Source: Labilibaculum antarcticum (GTDB taxonomy: Bacteria > Bacteroidota > Bacteroidia > Bacteroidales > Marinifilaceae). Taken from it: a DNA stretch of 64,000 nt. The stretch is taken from NCBI RefSeq assembly GCF_002356295.1, contig NZ_AP018042.1:3442361-3506360 (forward strand), in the 5' to 3' direction. The notes below the pieces were generated by a model. It worked only from the letters and a program-made list of their open reading frames with translations. It was not told the origin of the DNA and did no database searches. The translations under genes and the position numbers were made by a program. The first letter of the stretch is position 1. Every line of letters begins with the position of its first letter. Shown in pieces: positions 1 to 8,900 of this stretch.

Positions 1-1
1 T

Positions 2-1159
2 ATTTATTATTCGGTTCGGGAAGGGAATGTTTGGTCTGCACCAATAAATGTCGGCAAACCAATTAATTCGAAAGATTGGGAAGCTCAGCCAAGCATATCT
101 GCTGACGGACGGGAATTGTATTTTGTGAGCAATAGAAAATCAGGAAAGGGGAAAATGGACATTTGGCATTCGAGATTAATCGAAACGACGGCTGATGGAA
201 AGCAACGCTGGACCCAGCCTACTAATTTCCCCCTAAATTCAACAAATAATGAAATGTCTCCGTTTATTCATGCAGGAAATCAGTATCTGGTATTTTCTTC
301 AGATGGTTTGACCGGAATGGGAGGATATGATCTGTTTAAAACGGAGAAAAACAAAGATGGGAAATGGATTGAACCAGAAAATTTGGGATACCCAATTAAT
401 ACATGTAACGATGAAATCGGATTGGTCATTAATGCGAAAGGCAACAAGGCTTACTTTTCTTCCGATCGCCTAAAAGGCAAAGGGAAAGATATCTTCAGTT
501 TTAATATGCCTGTAGATTTACAGCCTAAGTCTGCTTCGTGGTTAAAAGGGAATGTATTGGATGCGAAATCTAAAAATCCGGTGTCTGCGTCGCTTTTATT
601 GATCGATTTGATGAGCAAAGACACAATTACTCAGATTAAATCGGATCGGATGGATGGTAGCTATTTGGTTTGTTTGCCTTCGGGAAAAGAATATTTATTT
701 TCTGCTGAGGCTGAAAATTATCTTTTTTACTCAGCGCATTTTTCGATGTTAAATGATCAGGAGAAATCGAACCCTCAACAATTAAATATTTATTTGAATA
801 AGATTGAAAAGGGAGAAGAAATAGTGCTTCGTAATGTGTTTTTTGAATTGGATTCCTGGGATATCTTGCCAAAATCAGAAACTGAATTGACCCGTTTATA
901 CGAGCTATTGTCTACTCATCCTAAATTAAAAATTGAAATTGCCGGTCATACCGATGATACAGGGAGTGAAGAACACAACCTGAGTCTTTCTAATAATCGG
1001 GCAAAGGAAGTTTGTAATTTTTTAATTTCAAAGGGAATAAATGCAAACCGGTTAAGCTTTAAAGGATATGGAGCTTTGCATCCTATTGCTGATAATAAGA
1101 CCGAAGAGGGAAGAAGTTTAAACAGAAGAACTGAATTTAAGGTTCTTGAAAATGAATAA
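2..1159 (+). CDS. PD40 beta-propeller / OmpA-family envelope protein (5' partial)
   Basis: The reading frame is open from the left window edge, so the true start lies outside. The visible part begins with WD40-like PD40 repeats (GRELYFVSNR, then two similar blocks ending in YLVFSSDG and KAYFSSDR), passes through a carboxypeptidase-regulatory-like stretch, and ends from about nt 820 in an OmpA C-terminal domain (FELDSWDILPKSE, then GHTDDTGS and the closing NRRTEF). Such Bacteroidota proteins sit in the periplasm or outer membrane and bind peptidoglycan through the OmpA domain; related ones accompany gliding/type IX secretion genes, but no such neighbour is visible here. The next gene starts 15 nt downstream on the same strand and may be co-transcribed. 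Confidence 0.9.
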   Translation: MYYSVREGNVWSAPINVGKPINSKDWEAQPSISADGRELYFVSNRKSGKGKMDIWHSRLIETTADGKQRWTQPTNFPLNSTNNEMSPFIHAGNQYLVFSSDGLTGMGGYDLFKTEKNKDGKWIEPENLGYPINTCNDEIGLVINAKGNKAYFSSDRLKGKGKDIFSFNMPVDLQPKSASWLKGNVLDAKSKNPVSASLLLIDLMSKDTITQIKSDRMDGSYLVCLPSGKEYLFSAEAENYLFYSAHFSMLNDQEKSNPQQLNIYLNKIEKGEEIVLRNVFFELDSWDILPKSETELTRLYELLSTHPKLKIEIAGHTDDTGSEEHNLSLSNNRAKEVCNFLISKGINANRLSFKGYGALHPIADNKTEEGRSLNRRTEFKVLENE

Positions 1160-1174
1160 AAAATAACTACTGAA

Positions 1175-2314
1175 ATGAAGCCTATATATCTTGATTACAA
1201 TGCGACTACACCTATCGCACCAGAAGTTGCTGATGCAATGCTTCCTTACTTAAAAGGTTTTTTTGGCAATCCGTCGAGTTCTCATTTTTATGGGCGACAA
1301 AGCAAAGAGGCTGTCGATAAAGCCAGAAATCAGGTTGCTTCATTGCTGAATTGTAATGCGGGTGAATTGATATTTACAAGTGGAGGTAGTGAATCAAATA
1401 ATTATGCATTAAAAGGTTATGCGTTTGCAAATCAGGCTAAGGGCAAACATATTATCACATCTTCTATCGAGCATCCGGCAATAATAGAGGTTTGTAAATT
1501 TTTGGAAACAGAGGGCTTCGAGGTCACCTATCTGCCGGTTGATGAAACTGGAAGAGTGAAATTGTCCGATGTGAAAAAGGCGATTCGAAAGGATACTATA
1601 TTGATATCGATCATGTATGCGAATAACGAGGTGGGAACTTTACAGCCAATTTCTGAAATTTCGAAATTGGCGAAGGGAAATAATATTGTTGTTCATTCAG
1701 ATTGTGCTCAGGCAGTTGGTAAGGTGCCAGTAAATGTGCAGGAATTAGGTGTCGATTTACTAAGCATTGCAGGTCATAAATTGTATGGTCCCAAAGGAAT
1801 TGGTGCGCTGTACATTCGTGAGGGAATTAAATTGCAGAAATTGATTCATGGTGCAGATCATGAACGAAATTTGAGAGCGGGAACCGAAAATGTGTTGGAA
1901 ATTGTGGGTTTAGGAAGAGCAGCTGAATTGGCAATGGAGGATGAAGACATTAGAATGAGGCATGAAAAGAATTTGATTAAGCGTTTACGCAATAATTTGG
2001 CTCAACTTTCGGATGTTCAGTTTAATGGAAATTCCGATTTTTGTTTGCCAAATACTTTAAGTGCTTCTTTTAAAAATCTTCATGTAAATGAGATCTTAAA
2101 AAGGATGAAAAATGTGGCTGCATCTGCAGGTGCTGCATGTCACACCGATTCAATAAGTGTTTTAGCAACATTAGAAGCGATGCATGTCCCAATAGAATAT
2201 GCAATGGGAACAATTCGCTTTTCTGTTGGCCGATTTACAACAAAAACAGAAATAGATTTGGCTTCAAATGAAATAATAGAGGTGGTTAAAAGTTTGCGTA
2301 GAGATGCTAAGTAA
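1175..2314 (+). CDS. cysteine desulfurase / selenocysteine lyase-like aminotransferase class V
   Basis: PLP enzyme of the NifS/IscS family, 379 aa, full length. It starts YLDYNATTP, has the PLP-binding lysine in GHKLYGPKG (Lys202) and the substrate-binding LRAGTENV motif. The catalytic cysteine is Cys322 in SAGAACHTD. This segment and the following RFSVGRFTT resemble animal selenocysteine lyase more than IscS, which has a longer loop with SSGSACTS. The expected reaction is release of sulfur (or selenium) from cysteine (or selenocysteine) as an enzyme-bound persulfide. No IscU, SufBCD or selenium gene is nearby, so the sulfur acceptor is unknown. The family assignment is firm; the selenium preference is only a suggestion. 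Confidence 0.9.
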   Translation: MKPIYLDYNATTPIAPEVADAMLPYLKGFFGNPSSSHFYGRQSKEAVDKARNQVASLLNCNAGELIFTSGGSESNNYALKGYAFANQAKGKHIITSSIEHPAIIEVCKFLETEGFEVTYLPVDETGRVKLSDVKKAIRKDTILISIMYANNEVGTLQPISEISKLAKGNNIVVHSDCAQAVGKVPVNVQELGVDLLSIAGHKLYGPKGIGALYIREGIKLQKLIHGADHERNLRAGTENVLEIVGLGRAAELAMEDEDIRMRHEKNLIKRLRNNLAQLSDVQFNGNSDFCLPNTLSASFKNLHVNEILKRMKNVAASAGAACHTDSISVLATLEAMHVPIEYAMGTIRFSVGRFTTKTEIDLASNEIIEVVKSLRRDAK

Positions 2315-2335
2315 AGGAAGCTATATGTAAGAATT

Positions 2336-2880
2336 TTAATTACCTGAAAAACTCATTTCCACTAGCCAGTAATTCTTTCGTCTTGGAAATGGTGTTTTCT
2401 TTAACCATTCGATTCTGCCAAGGTAGATTACCTGATTTTTTGCGCAATTTTGCTTTTCAGTACCAATCTTTAGGGTAAGAAATGATAGATGGAGTTCCTT
2501 GTTTACCATATTCCGGAAAGGATTGATAGTAAATATCTGCAATCTTAACAGTCGATTGGTTTCTGGTGTAGTGAATTGAAAGAGTAAAGTGCATTTCAGT
2601 CTGGGAAACGGTAGGTTTCTCGCTTAAAAAAAATTGGAACACAGCCTTTGAAGCGAAATTCTCCGGAATTTGAATTGTTGTATACTATCTTGCCAGTCAC
2701 ATTTTCAGGAAGTGACGAAATCCAATTTTGAAATTGTTGACTTGTTGCTCTGTGTTGGTAATTCGTTTCCAAAGGAATCTCTCCAGAATCATCTAAAAAT
2801 AGATTTATTTTTTCTATTTGTTGAGCTATGATAAATGAGCTAAATGAAAAAGATAGTAGAATTAAGAATATTTTTTTCAT
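2336..2880 (-). pseudogene. frameshifted small secreted protein, DUF4468-like
   Basis: The 5' part (2880 down to about 2640) encodes a signal peptide ending FIIAQQ followed by a soluble domain. Reading then breaks at a run of eight T on the coding strand near 2633. Removing one T joins it in frame to a continuation at about 2635-2457 (MHFTLSIHYTR, KIADIYYQ), a pattern resembling the DUF4468/TBP-like fold of small Bacteroidota periplasmic proteins. A second break near 2455 leads into an open frame ending at 2336 (IYLGRIEW). Either the gene is dead, or the T8 tract is a slippage or sequencing-error site. The 94-residue first part could still be made as a truncated product. Confidence 0.5.
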
Positions 2881-3058
2881 AATGGGTTGATTCGGGATTT
2901 AACATGCTAAATAGGTCTATTTCACTTTTTAATTTTGTAATTAATATTGATTTCTCAAAAATAATAAGGTTGTTGATAATTTAACACAACCTGTTATTTG
3001 CGGGTAATCAGCTAGATGGGCTTGTGTGGTTATGTTCATTTTGAAAAAAATGGCAGAC

Positions 3059-3219
3059 TTGACACTTGTTTTATTCTTTATCTTATAATAGCTTTACTTG
3101 TGTAGTGAAGGTAGAAGTATCTTCAATTTTCATATTGAACTTGACAAGTTTCAGTTCTTTTCAAGTTTTTAGTATGGTTTTAGTTGTACGTAGGAAAAGG
3201 GGCATTGCCCCTTTTTTTT
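3059..3219 (+). ncRNA. candidate small RNA transcription unit (promoter-like box to terminator)
   Basis: In the gap before the GH3 fusion, TTGACA (3059-3064) and TATAAT (3084-3089) lie 19 nt apart. About 105 nt downstream a strong intrinsic terminator sits at 3195-3219. No convincing protein is encoded between them; the open frame at 3066-3254 runs through the terminator. This layout fits a transcript of about 120 nt. The promoter is a generic sigma70-like match rather than the Bacteroidota TAnnTTTG type, so this is a weak call. Confidence 0.25.
3195..3219 (+). terminator. intrinsic terminator
   Basis: AAAAGGGGC, loop ATT, GCCCCTTTT followed by further T. A perfect 9-bp stem with a U-tract in the plus direction, 123 nt before the next gene, with no obvious gene directly upstream on that strand. 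Confidence 0.8.
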
Positions 3220-3342
3220 GTTTACAACTTTTTCTCTCCGAAATAATTTATTAATCTTTCATTTTAAATGATAAATCATTCTATTAATTGATACGGTATT
3301 TCTAATTTTACTGCACCGCATTATTCAAAAAGAAAGATATTC

Positions 3343-6300
3343 ATGACACATATATATTCCCCACAAAGACTGTTTATTATCCTTATTTTACTTGCAAATA
3401 ATATTTTTGTTTCGGCACAAAGTATTCCTTTTGAAGAAAATAGGTTGATTGACCGCTTGTCTGAATCCAATAACTGGGCAGATTCAATTTTGTCGACTTT
3501 AAGTGATGATGAACGAATAGCTCAGTTGTTTATGGTTGCTGCATACTCAAATAAAGGGACGAAGGAGTCAGAGAAAATTTCCAATTTGGTGAATAAATAT
3601 CAAATTGGAGGGATTATTTTTTTTCAAGGAGAACCGGGAAAACAAGCCGAATTGACCAATTGGTACCAAAGTTTGGCAAAAGTTCCTCTTTGGATTGGAA
3701 TGGATGCCGAAATAGGATTGGGAGCCAGATTAAAGCAAACGATCAGTTATCCACGACAAATCATGCTTGGAGCAATTCAAGATGATGATTTGATTTTTCA
3801 ATTGGGAAAACAGATCGGAATAGAATGCCAGCGACTTGGTGTTCATGTGAATTTCTCTCCTGTAATGGATGTGAATAATAATCCGCATAATCCCGTAATT
3901 AATAGTCGTTCCTTTGGTGAGGATCGCTATAATGTGACTAATAAATCGTATGCTTTTGCTTCCGGAATGGAGAAATCAGGAATTATTGCTGTTGGCAAGC
4001 ATTTCCCGGGTCATGGCGATACGGCGACAGATTCTCATTTCGAACTTCCTTTGGTCGATCATTCTATTGAAAGGCTCGATTCTATTGAATTATTTCCATT
4101 CCGTTATGTTATAAATAATGGTTTGGCGGGTATAATGGTTTCTCACCTAAATGTACCGGCACTAGACTCACTTCAAAAGGTTGCAACATTATCCAAGCCT
4201 ATTGTTACGCATTTGCTAAAGGAAGAAATGGGCTTTAAGGGTTTAATATTTACTGATGCTTTAAACATGCGAGGCATTCGTAAATTTTATAAGAAAGGCG
4301 TAGTCGATGCTAAAGCTTTGGTAGCCGGGAATGATGTACTTCTTTTTACTGAAAATGTTCCAATAGCGGTTAAGGAAATAAAATTGGCACTTAAGAGTGG
4401 TGAGCTTTCCTGGGATCAGATCAACGAAAAGTGCTTGAAAATTTTAAAAGCAAAGTATTGGCTCAATTTAAATGAATATAAGCCAATTGATAGGAACAAA
4501 CTTTGGTCCGGACTAAATACACAACAAGGTTTTATTTTAAGACGTGAACTTACTGAAAAGGCAATCACCTTAGTGAAAAATGATGAGCGATTATTGCCAT
4601 TAAAAAGATTAGATACACTAAGAATTGCTTCTGTTGCAATGGGGGTATCCATCCGAAACAGATTTCAGGAATATATGGGAAGGTATACAGATATAGATTT
4701 TTTTCAGATAGAAAAGAATGCTTCGATCGAAAGTTATTCTCAATTATTGAAAAAACTTAGTGGGTACAATTTAGTGATTGTAAGTAAGCATGATAGTGAT
4801 CTTCGGGCAGCAAAGAAATTTGGAATTACGAATCAAACCATTGAGTTTCTTTCTGAGCTTTCAAAAAATCAGAAGGTTATTTTTGATCTGTTTGCCAACC
4901 CTTATGGTTTGGATTTATACGAAGGGACTGATCGGTTAAAAGGGATTTTAGTCTCGTATGAGGATAATATTGAAACTCAAATGGCTTCAGCCCAAATTAT
5001 TTTTGGTGGTTTGGCATCACAAGGACGATTACCGGTTACAGTTAATGAACGCTTTCCTGTTGGAACGGGTTTTGAAACTAAACACAACCGTTTGGGGTTT
5101 TCTATACCTGAACAAGTTGGTTTAAATACCCTTAAGTTGAATGTTATTGATTCAATAGTACATGATGCAATAAAAAAAAAAGCAACCCCTGGCTGTCAAA
5201 TTCTAATAGCCAGAAAAGGTAAAGTGGTATTTCATAAATCATATGGGCATCGAACTTACGAAGGTAAAGTTGAAGTTCGCAACCCTGATATTTACGACTT
5301 GGCTTCACTCACAAAAATAGTAGCTACACTTCCCGCACTTATGCAATTGAGTGATGAAGGGTGGATTAATGTGGATCATTCATTAGGTGAGTATTTCTCA
5401 AAAGCCAAAGGAAGCAATAAGGATACTTTGATTTTAAGGAAGATTTTAGCTCATGAAGCAAGATTGTTGAGTTATAAGCCATTTCAATGGGAAGCTGTTG
5501 ATTCTTCCAGTTTTGATAAGGATTTGTTTAGTCGCACCTTTTCGAAACGATACAGTCTTAAGGTAGCCGATAAATTGTATTTAGATAGAAACTACAAGTT
5601 TAAAGAAGGGATCTTCTCACATGAAAATTCTGAGGAATATCCAATTCAAGTAGCCAATGAGTTGTTTATTCATAAGGGGTATCATGATACTATTATCAAT
5701 CAAATACTAACATCCGAATTAAGAAAATCAAATGGTTACAAGTACAGCGATCTTGGTTTTATAATGATGGGAGAGATGGTTAAGGAGATTTCGGGTGAAA
5801 GTTTGGACAACTATGTGAAAAGACATTTGTACAATATGTTGGGAGCCTCAAGTTTGGGCTATAATCCTCTGAAGCGTTTCAATGTCGATCGTATTGTGCC
5901 AACACAGAATGATAAATTTTTCCGAAAGCAATGGATTAAAGCTTATGTGCACGATCCAACCGCAGCAATGCTTGGTGGTGTTTCGGGGCATGCAGGAGTG
6001 TTTGGGAATGCAGGTGATCTAGCAAAATTGGGACAAATGTACTTGCAGGAAGGGACTTATGGCGGAGAAACATATATTAGTGTCGAGACGATGAATCGGT
6101 TTACGTCACGTGCCTATCCAAATTCAGAAAACAGGAGGGGAATTGGTTTTGATAAACCCTATTACAATCCGGACGAAAAAGGGGGGCCAGCATGCGAGGA
6201 GGCTTCCGACTTAAGTTTTGGTCATACAGGCTTTACTGGTACTATGATTTGGGTCGACCCTAAATATGATTTACTTTATATTTTTCTGTCAAATCGAATC

Positions 6301-6453
6301 TGTCCTGATGAAGCAAATACTAAATTGATTGATATGGATGTACGTACAAAAATTCAGTCTCAAATATACAAGTCCTTAATTGAAGAGGAAAAGACCGATT
6401 CTGAATTTATAACAATGCCTTTTTCACCATTTCGAAAAGGGATGTTTTATTAA
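3343..6453 (+). CDS. GH3 (NagZ-like) beta-N-acetylhexosaminidase fused to a serine beta-lactamase-type hydrolase
   Basis: 1036 aa with an N-terminal signal peptide (ending VSAQ). Residues about 40-390 are a GH3 catalytic domain of the NagZ type: KHFPGHGDTATDSH starts at Lys219 and the nucleophile is probably Asp305 in FTDALN. Residues about 400-590 match the second GH3 domain. Residues about 610-1020 form a class C beta-lactamase/penicillin-binding-like domain with SxxK (Ser655-Leu-Thr-Lys658), a YSD triad (Tyr801) and HTG (His961). The architecture is known in Bacteroidota and suggests exported cell-wall processing: removing GlcNAc and cleaving a peptide, ester or amide bond. The CYTH gene is convergent and overlaps the last 30 nt. 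Confidence 0.93.
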   Translation: MTHIYSPQRLFIILILLANNIFVSAQSIPFEENRLIDRLSESNNWADSILSTLSDDERIAQLFMVAAYSNKGTKESEKISNLVNKYQIGGIIFFQGEPGKQAELTNWYQSLAKVPLWIGMDAEIGLGARLKQTISYPRQIMLGAIQDDDLIFQLGKQIGIECQRLGVHVNFSPVMDVNNNPHNPVINSRSFGEDRYNVTNKSYAFASGMEKSGIIAVGKHFPGHGDTATDSHFELPLVDHSIERLDSIELFPFRYVINNGLAGIMVSHLNVPALDSLQKVATLSKPIVTHLLKEEMGFKGLIFTDALNMRGIRKFYKKGVVDAKALVAGNDVLLFTENVPIAVKEIKLALKSGELSWDQINEKCLKILKAKYWLNLNEYKPIDRNKLWSGLNTQQGFILRRELTEKAITLVKNDERLLPLKRLDTLRIASVAMGVSIRNRFQEYMGRYTDIDFFQIEKNASIESYSQLLKKLSGYNLVIVSKHDSDLRAAKKFGITNQTIEFLSELSKNQKVIFDLFANPYGLDLYEGTDRLKGILVSYEDNIETQMASAQIIFGGLASQGRLPVTVNERFPVGTGFETKHNRLGFSIPEQVGLNTLKLNVIDSIVHDAIKKKATPGCQILIARKGKVVFHKSYGHRTYEGKVEVRNPDIYDLASLTKIVATLPALMQLSDEGWINVDHSLGEYFSKAKGSNKDTLILRKILAHEARLLSYKPFQWEAVDSSSFDKDLFSRTFSKRYSLKVADKLYLDRNYKFKEGIFSHENSEEYPIQVANELFIHKGYHDTIINQILTSELRKSNGYKYSDLGFIMMGEMVKEISGESLDNYVKRHLYNMLGASSLGYNPLKRFNVDRIVPTQNDKFFRKQWIKAYVHDPTAAMLGGVSGHAGVFGNAGDLAKLGQMYLQEGTYGGETYISVETMNRFTSRAYPNSENRRGIGFDKPYYNPDEKGGPACEEASDLSFGHTGFTGTMIWVDPKYDLLYIFLSNRICPDEANTKLIDMDVRTKIQSQIYKSLIEEEKTDSEFITMPFSPFRKGMFY

Positions 6454-6882
6454 TTCTACATTTAAATATTTACTTTCGTTTGTAACCTCATGATCAATCC
6501 AATGTGGTAGCTCAAATTTCTCATGTTCAGAATTGAGCTCAATTTCAGCTACAATTAAACCATCATTATCACCTTCAAATACATCTACTTCCCAGAATAA
6601 ATTATTTTGAGGAATCAGATATCGTGTTTTTTCAATTTTAGAATCGCAAAGAGCTAAAAGATCTTGTGCATCTTTCATCGGAATTCCGTATTCAAACTCA
6701 GATCTGCTCAACGGATTATTTCCAGTCTTAATGGTTAGAAATGCTTTGTCGCCAGCAATTCTTATTCGTAAACTTTTATCCGGATCACTCCAAATGTATC
6801 CTTGAATAAGTTTTTTCCCACCCAGTGGCAGATCTAATAAATCCGCCTTAATCAGGTACTTCCTTTCTATTTCTATTGGCAT
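6424..6882 (-). CDS. CYTH domain protein (triphosphate tunnel metalloenzyme)
   Basis: 152 aa, one CYTH domain. The signature ExExK is at residues 4-8 (EIERK), followed by RIRI and TIKTGN strands with basic residues and by acidic EVDVFEGDNDGL and EIEL strands that line the tunnel and bind metal. Short bacterial family members hydrolyse inorganic tripolyphosphate or thiamine triphosphate; some relatives are class IV adenylate cyclases. The substrate here cannot be read from sequence. The gene is upstream of nothing on its strand and overlaps the 3' end of the GH3 fusion tail to tail; coaX lies 18 nt upstream and is probably co-transcribed. Confidence 0.9.
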   Translation of the reverse strand: MPIEIERKYLIKADLLDLPLGGKKLIQGYIWSDPDKSLRIRIAGDKAFLTIKTGNNPLSRSEFEYGIPMKDAQDLLALCDSKIEKTRYLIPQNNLFWEVDVFEGDNDGLIVAEIELNSEHEKFELPHWIDHEVTNESKYLNVELIKHPFSKW

Positions 6883-6900
6883 ATTTTATTGAGAATTGAC

Positions 6901-7668
6901 TTATTTGTAAAATATATTTCCAATAATTTTTAGTCCATCAAGAGTTAGCAATGGTTCATGATGATCGAAACTGTCGAGAATAGGAAGCATTACAGTTGCC
7001 AATCCTCCAGTGGCAATAACAGTGGTTTTCCCATCCATTTCCTTTTTCATGCCAGTCAAGAGTGATTCTATTAAACCTTTGTAGCCTAATACAATACCAG
7101 CTTGCATTGCATGAACAGTGTTTTTACCAATGCAAGAGGGTGGTACTGCCAGATCGACATTGGGCAACTGTGCTGTTTTTTGAGAAAGTGATGTCATGGC
7201 AGTTTTTAGCCCGGGAGCAATGGTCACACCTAATAAATCTCCATCTGCTTTTATGACAGTAAAAGTTAGAGCAGTTCCAAAATCAACTACGATGCAATTG
7301 CCAGGATATTTGTTATGAGCTGCAACAGCATTGGAAACCAGATCCGTTCCAATTTCATACGGATTTCTTATCCCAATATTCAAGCGTGGATACAATTCAG
7401 GACCTAGAATAAGAGGTTCCTGATTGAATAGTTTTCGAATCATTTCACGGATGGGAAGTATCAATGTAGGAACTACGCTACTCAGTACTACCCGTTCAAT
7501 TTTTTTTAAATCAATATTTCTACTGGCCAGTAACGTTCTGTAAATCACTTCATACTCATCTGCTGTTTTGTTTTCAACAGTATGAATTCTAAATTGTTCT
7601 GCCCAATGATTATTGCTCGATAAACCGCAAACCACATTAGAATTTCCTATGTCGATGGCTAGAAGCAT
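6901..7668 (-). CDS. coaX: type III pantothenate kinase
   Basis: 255 aa, normal length. It has the ASKHA phosphate-1 motif near the start (AIDIGNSN, Asp6), the second phosphate motif VVDFGTALTF around residues 125-135, and TIAPGLKT. It phosphorylates pantothenate, the first committed step of coenzyme A synthesis; type III enzymes are not feedback-inhibited by CoA and need a monovalent cation. The downstream CYTH gene follows after 18 nt, suggesting one operon. Confidence 0.96.
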   Translation of the reverse strand: MLLAIDIGNSNVVCGLSSNNHWAEQFRIHTVENKTADEYEVIYRTLLASRNIDLKKIERVVLSSVVPTLILPIREMIRKLFNQEPLILGPELYPRLNIGIRNPYEIGTDLVSNAVAAHNKYPGNCIVVDFGTALTFTVIKADGDLLGVTIAPGLKTAMTSLSQKTAQLPNVDLAVPPSCIGKNTVHAMQAGIVLGYKGLIESLLTGMKKEMDGKTTVIATGGLATVMLPILDSFDHHEPLLTLDGLKIIGNIFYK

Positions 7669-7730
7669 ATGCTGTATTATTTTTATTGTTTACGATTGAT
7701 AAAGGTCGGCAAAAGCTTTTAAAGGAAAGC

Positions 7731-8681
7731 CTAATTCACACGATTTTTTGTATTTCCATTTTTCAGATAATCGATCATATTTCGACTGGCTTCTCTGCCC
7801 ATTTCAATTCGGGTTTCCCATGTGGCGGTTCCTATATGAGGCACAACAAGAGCATTTTTTTGTTGTAATAATCCAGGATAGATTGTAGGTTCGTTTTCGA
7901 ATACATCCAGACCAGCACCAGCAATTTCACCTTTGTTTAATGCTTTTGCCAAGGCTTCTTCATGAACAACTGCACCACGGGCCGTATTAATTAAAAAGGC
8001 TGTGCTTTTCATCTTTACAAATTCCTTTTCGCCCAATAAATGATCAGTTTCGGGGGTAAGAGGACAATGGAGAGAAACTACATCTGATTCTTTAAGAAGC
8101 TCCTCTAAATTCATATAAACCGCCTTGCTCCATTTAATATCAGTAATAGGTTTTCTATTGTGATAAGCTATATTCATTCCAAAAGCCATTGCTTTTTCAG
8201 CTACCGATTTGCCAATTTCTCCCATTCCGATAATTCCTAAAGTCTTTCCTCTTAGTGTGTTTCCCAAGTTTTTCATCACACCCCATTCAAAATTTGGATT
8301 TGATTTTAATTCAGAATTATAAACGGATATTTGCCTCGAAAGGGATAGTAAAAGTCCCATGCACAATTCAGCAGTAGGTTCGCACACAGCTTCAGGTGTA
8401 TTGCAAACAATAATTTTTTGTTCGTTAGCCACACTCAAATCGATGTTGTTAAAACCAACGCCATAATTACTAATTATTTTTAGATTCTTTCCGGCTTTTA
8501 TTATTTCTGCGGATACATCTCTATTAAAAATGGATAGTAAACCAATACATTCAGGTATTCGCTCAATAAGTTCATCTTTTGTAAAGAATTCCTTTTCGGG
8601 ATAAATTAAATCAAAATGAGTTTCCAATTCAGTAAGTCCTTCTTTAGGAATAGAGTAGGCGATGAGTATTTTGTTTTTCAC
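7731..8681 (-). CDS. D-2-hydroxyacid dehydrogenase (NAD(P)-dependent)
   Basis: 316 aa. The Rossmann NAD-binding motif GIIGMGEIG lies near residue 150. Catalytic residues are visible: Arg235 in TARGAVV, a glutamate in DVFENEP (about residue 262) and His282 in VPHIGTAT. Family members reduce 2-keto acids to D-2-hydroxyacids; the closest functional labels are glyoxylate/hydroxypyruvate reductase, but the substrate is uncertain. Translation appears to start at GTG (8679-8681), because no ATG lies upstream in frame close by. It is separated from coaX by about 60 nt on the same strand. Confidence 0.92.
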   Translation of the reverse strand: MKNKILIAYSIPKEGLTELETHFDLIYPEKEFFTKDELIERIPECIGLLSIFNRDVSAEIIKAGKNLKIISNYGVGFNNIDLSVANEQKIIVCNTPEAVCEPTAELCMGLLLSLSRQISVYNSELKSNPNFEWGVMKNLGNTLRGKTLGIIGMGEIGKSVAEKAMAFGMNIAYHNRKPITDIKWSKAVYMNLEELLKESDVVSLHCPLTPETDHLLGEKEFVKMKSTAFLINTARGAVVHEEALAKALNKGEIAGAGLDVFENEPTIYPGLLQQKNALVVPHIGTATWETRIEMGREASRNMIDYLKNGNTKNRVN

Positions 8682-8847
8682 AGATATGAAGATTAATGAT
8701 ATTAGAGCTTAAAAGGTAAGGATTTGAATTAAATTGACCATAACTAATACTCGTTGAATTTAGGAGGTTTAGTTAAGCCTTTATTGTTTTGATTTTTTTG
8801 TGTTTGCCTGTCCTTTCACAAAAGTGGATTTACACAAACTTATTTTG

Positions 8848-8855
8848 TAGCTTTG
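8848..8855 (+). promoter_or_regulatory. TAnnTTTG -7 box before the ATP-grasp gene
   Basis: TAGCTTTG matches the Bacteroidota -7 consensus about 46 nt before the start codon at 8901. No clear TTTG is seen at the usual spacing upstream, so only half of the promoter is supported. Confidence 0.35.
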
Positions 8856-8900
8856 GTTGGGATTTCACACCTACATCTACACAACTAACACTTCTATTTC

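Noticed and set aside
3066-3254. 62-aa open frame before the GH3 fusion
   Set aside because: It runs through a strong terminator hairpin and has no recognisable domain or conserved composition.
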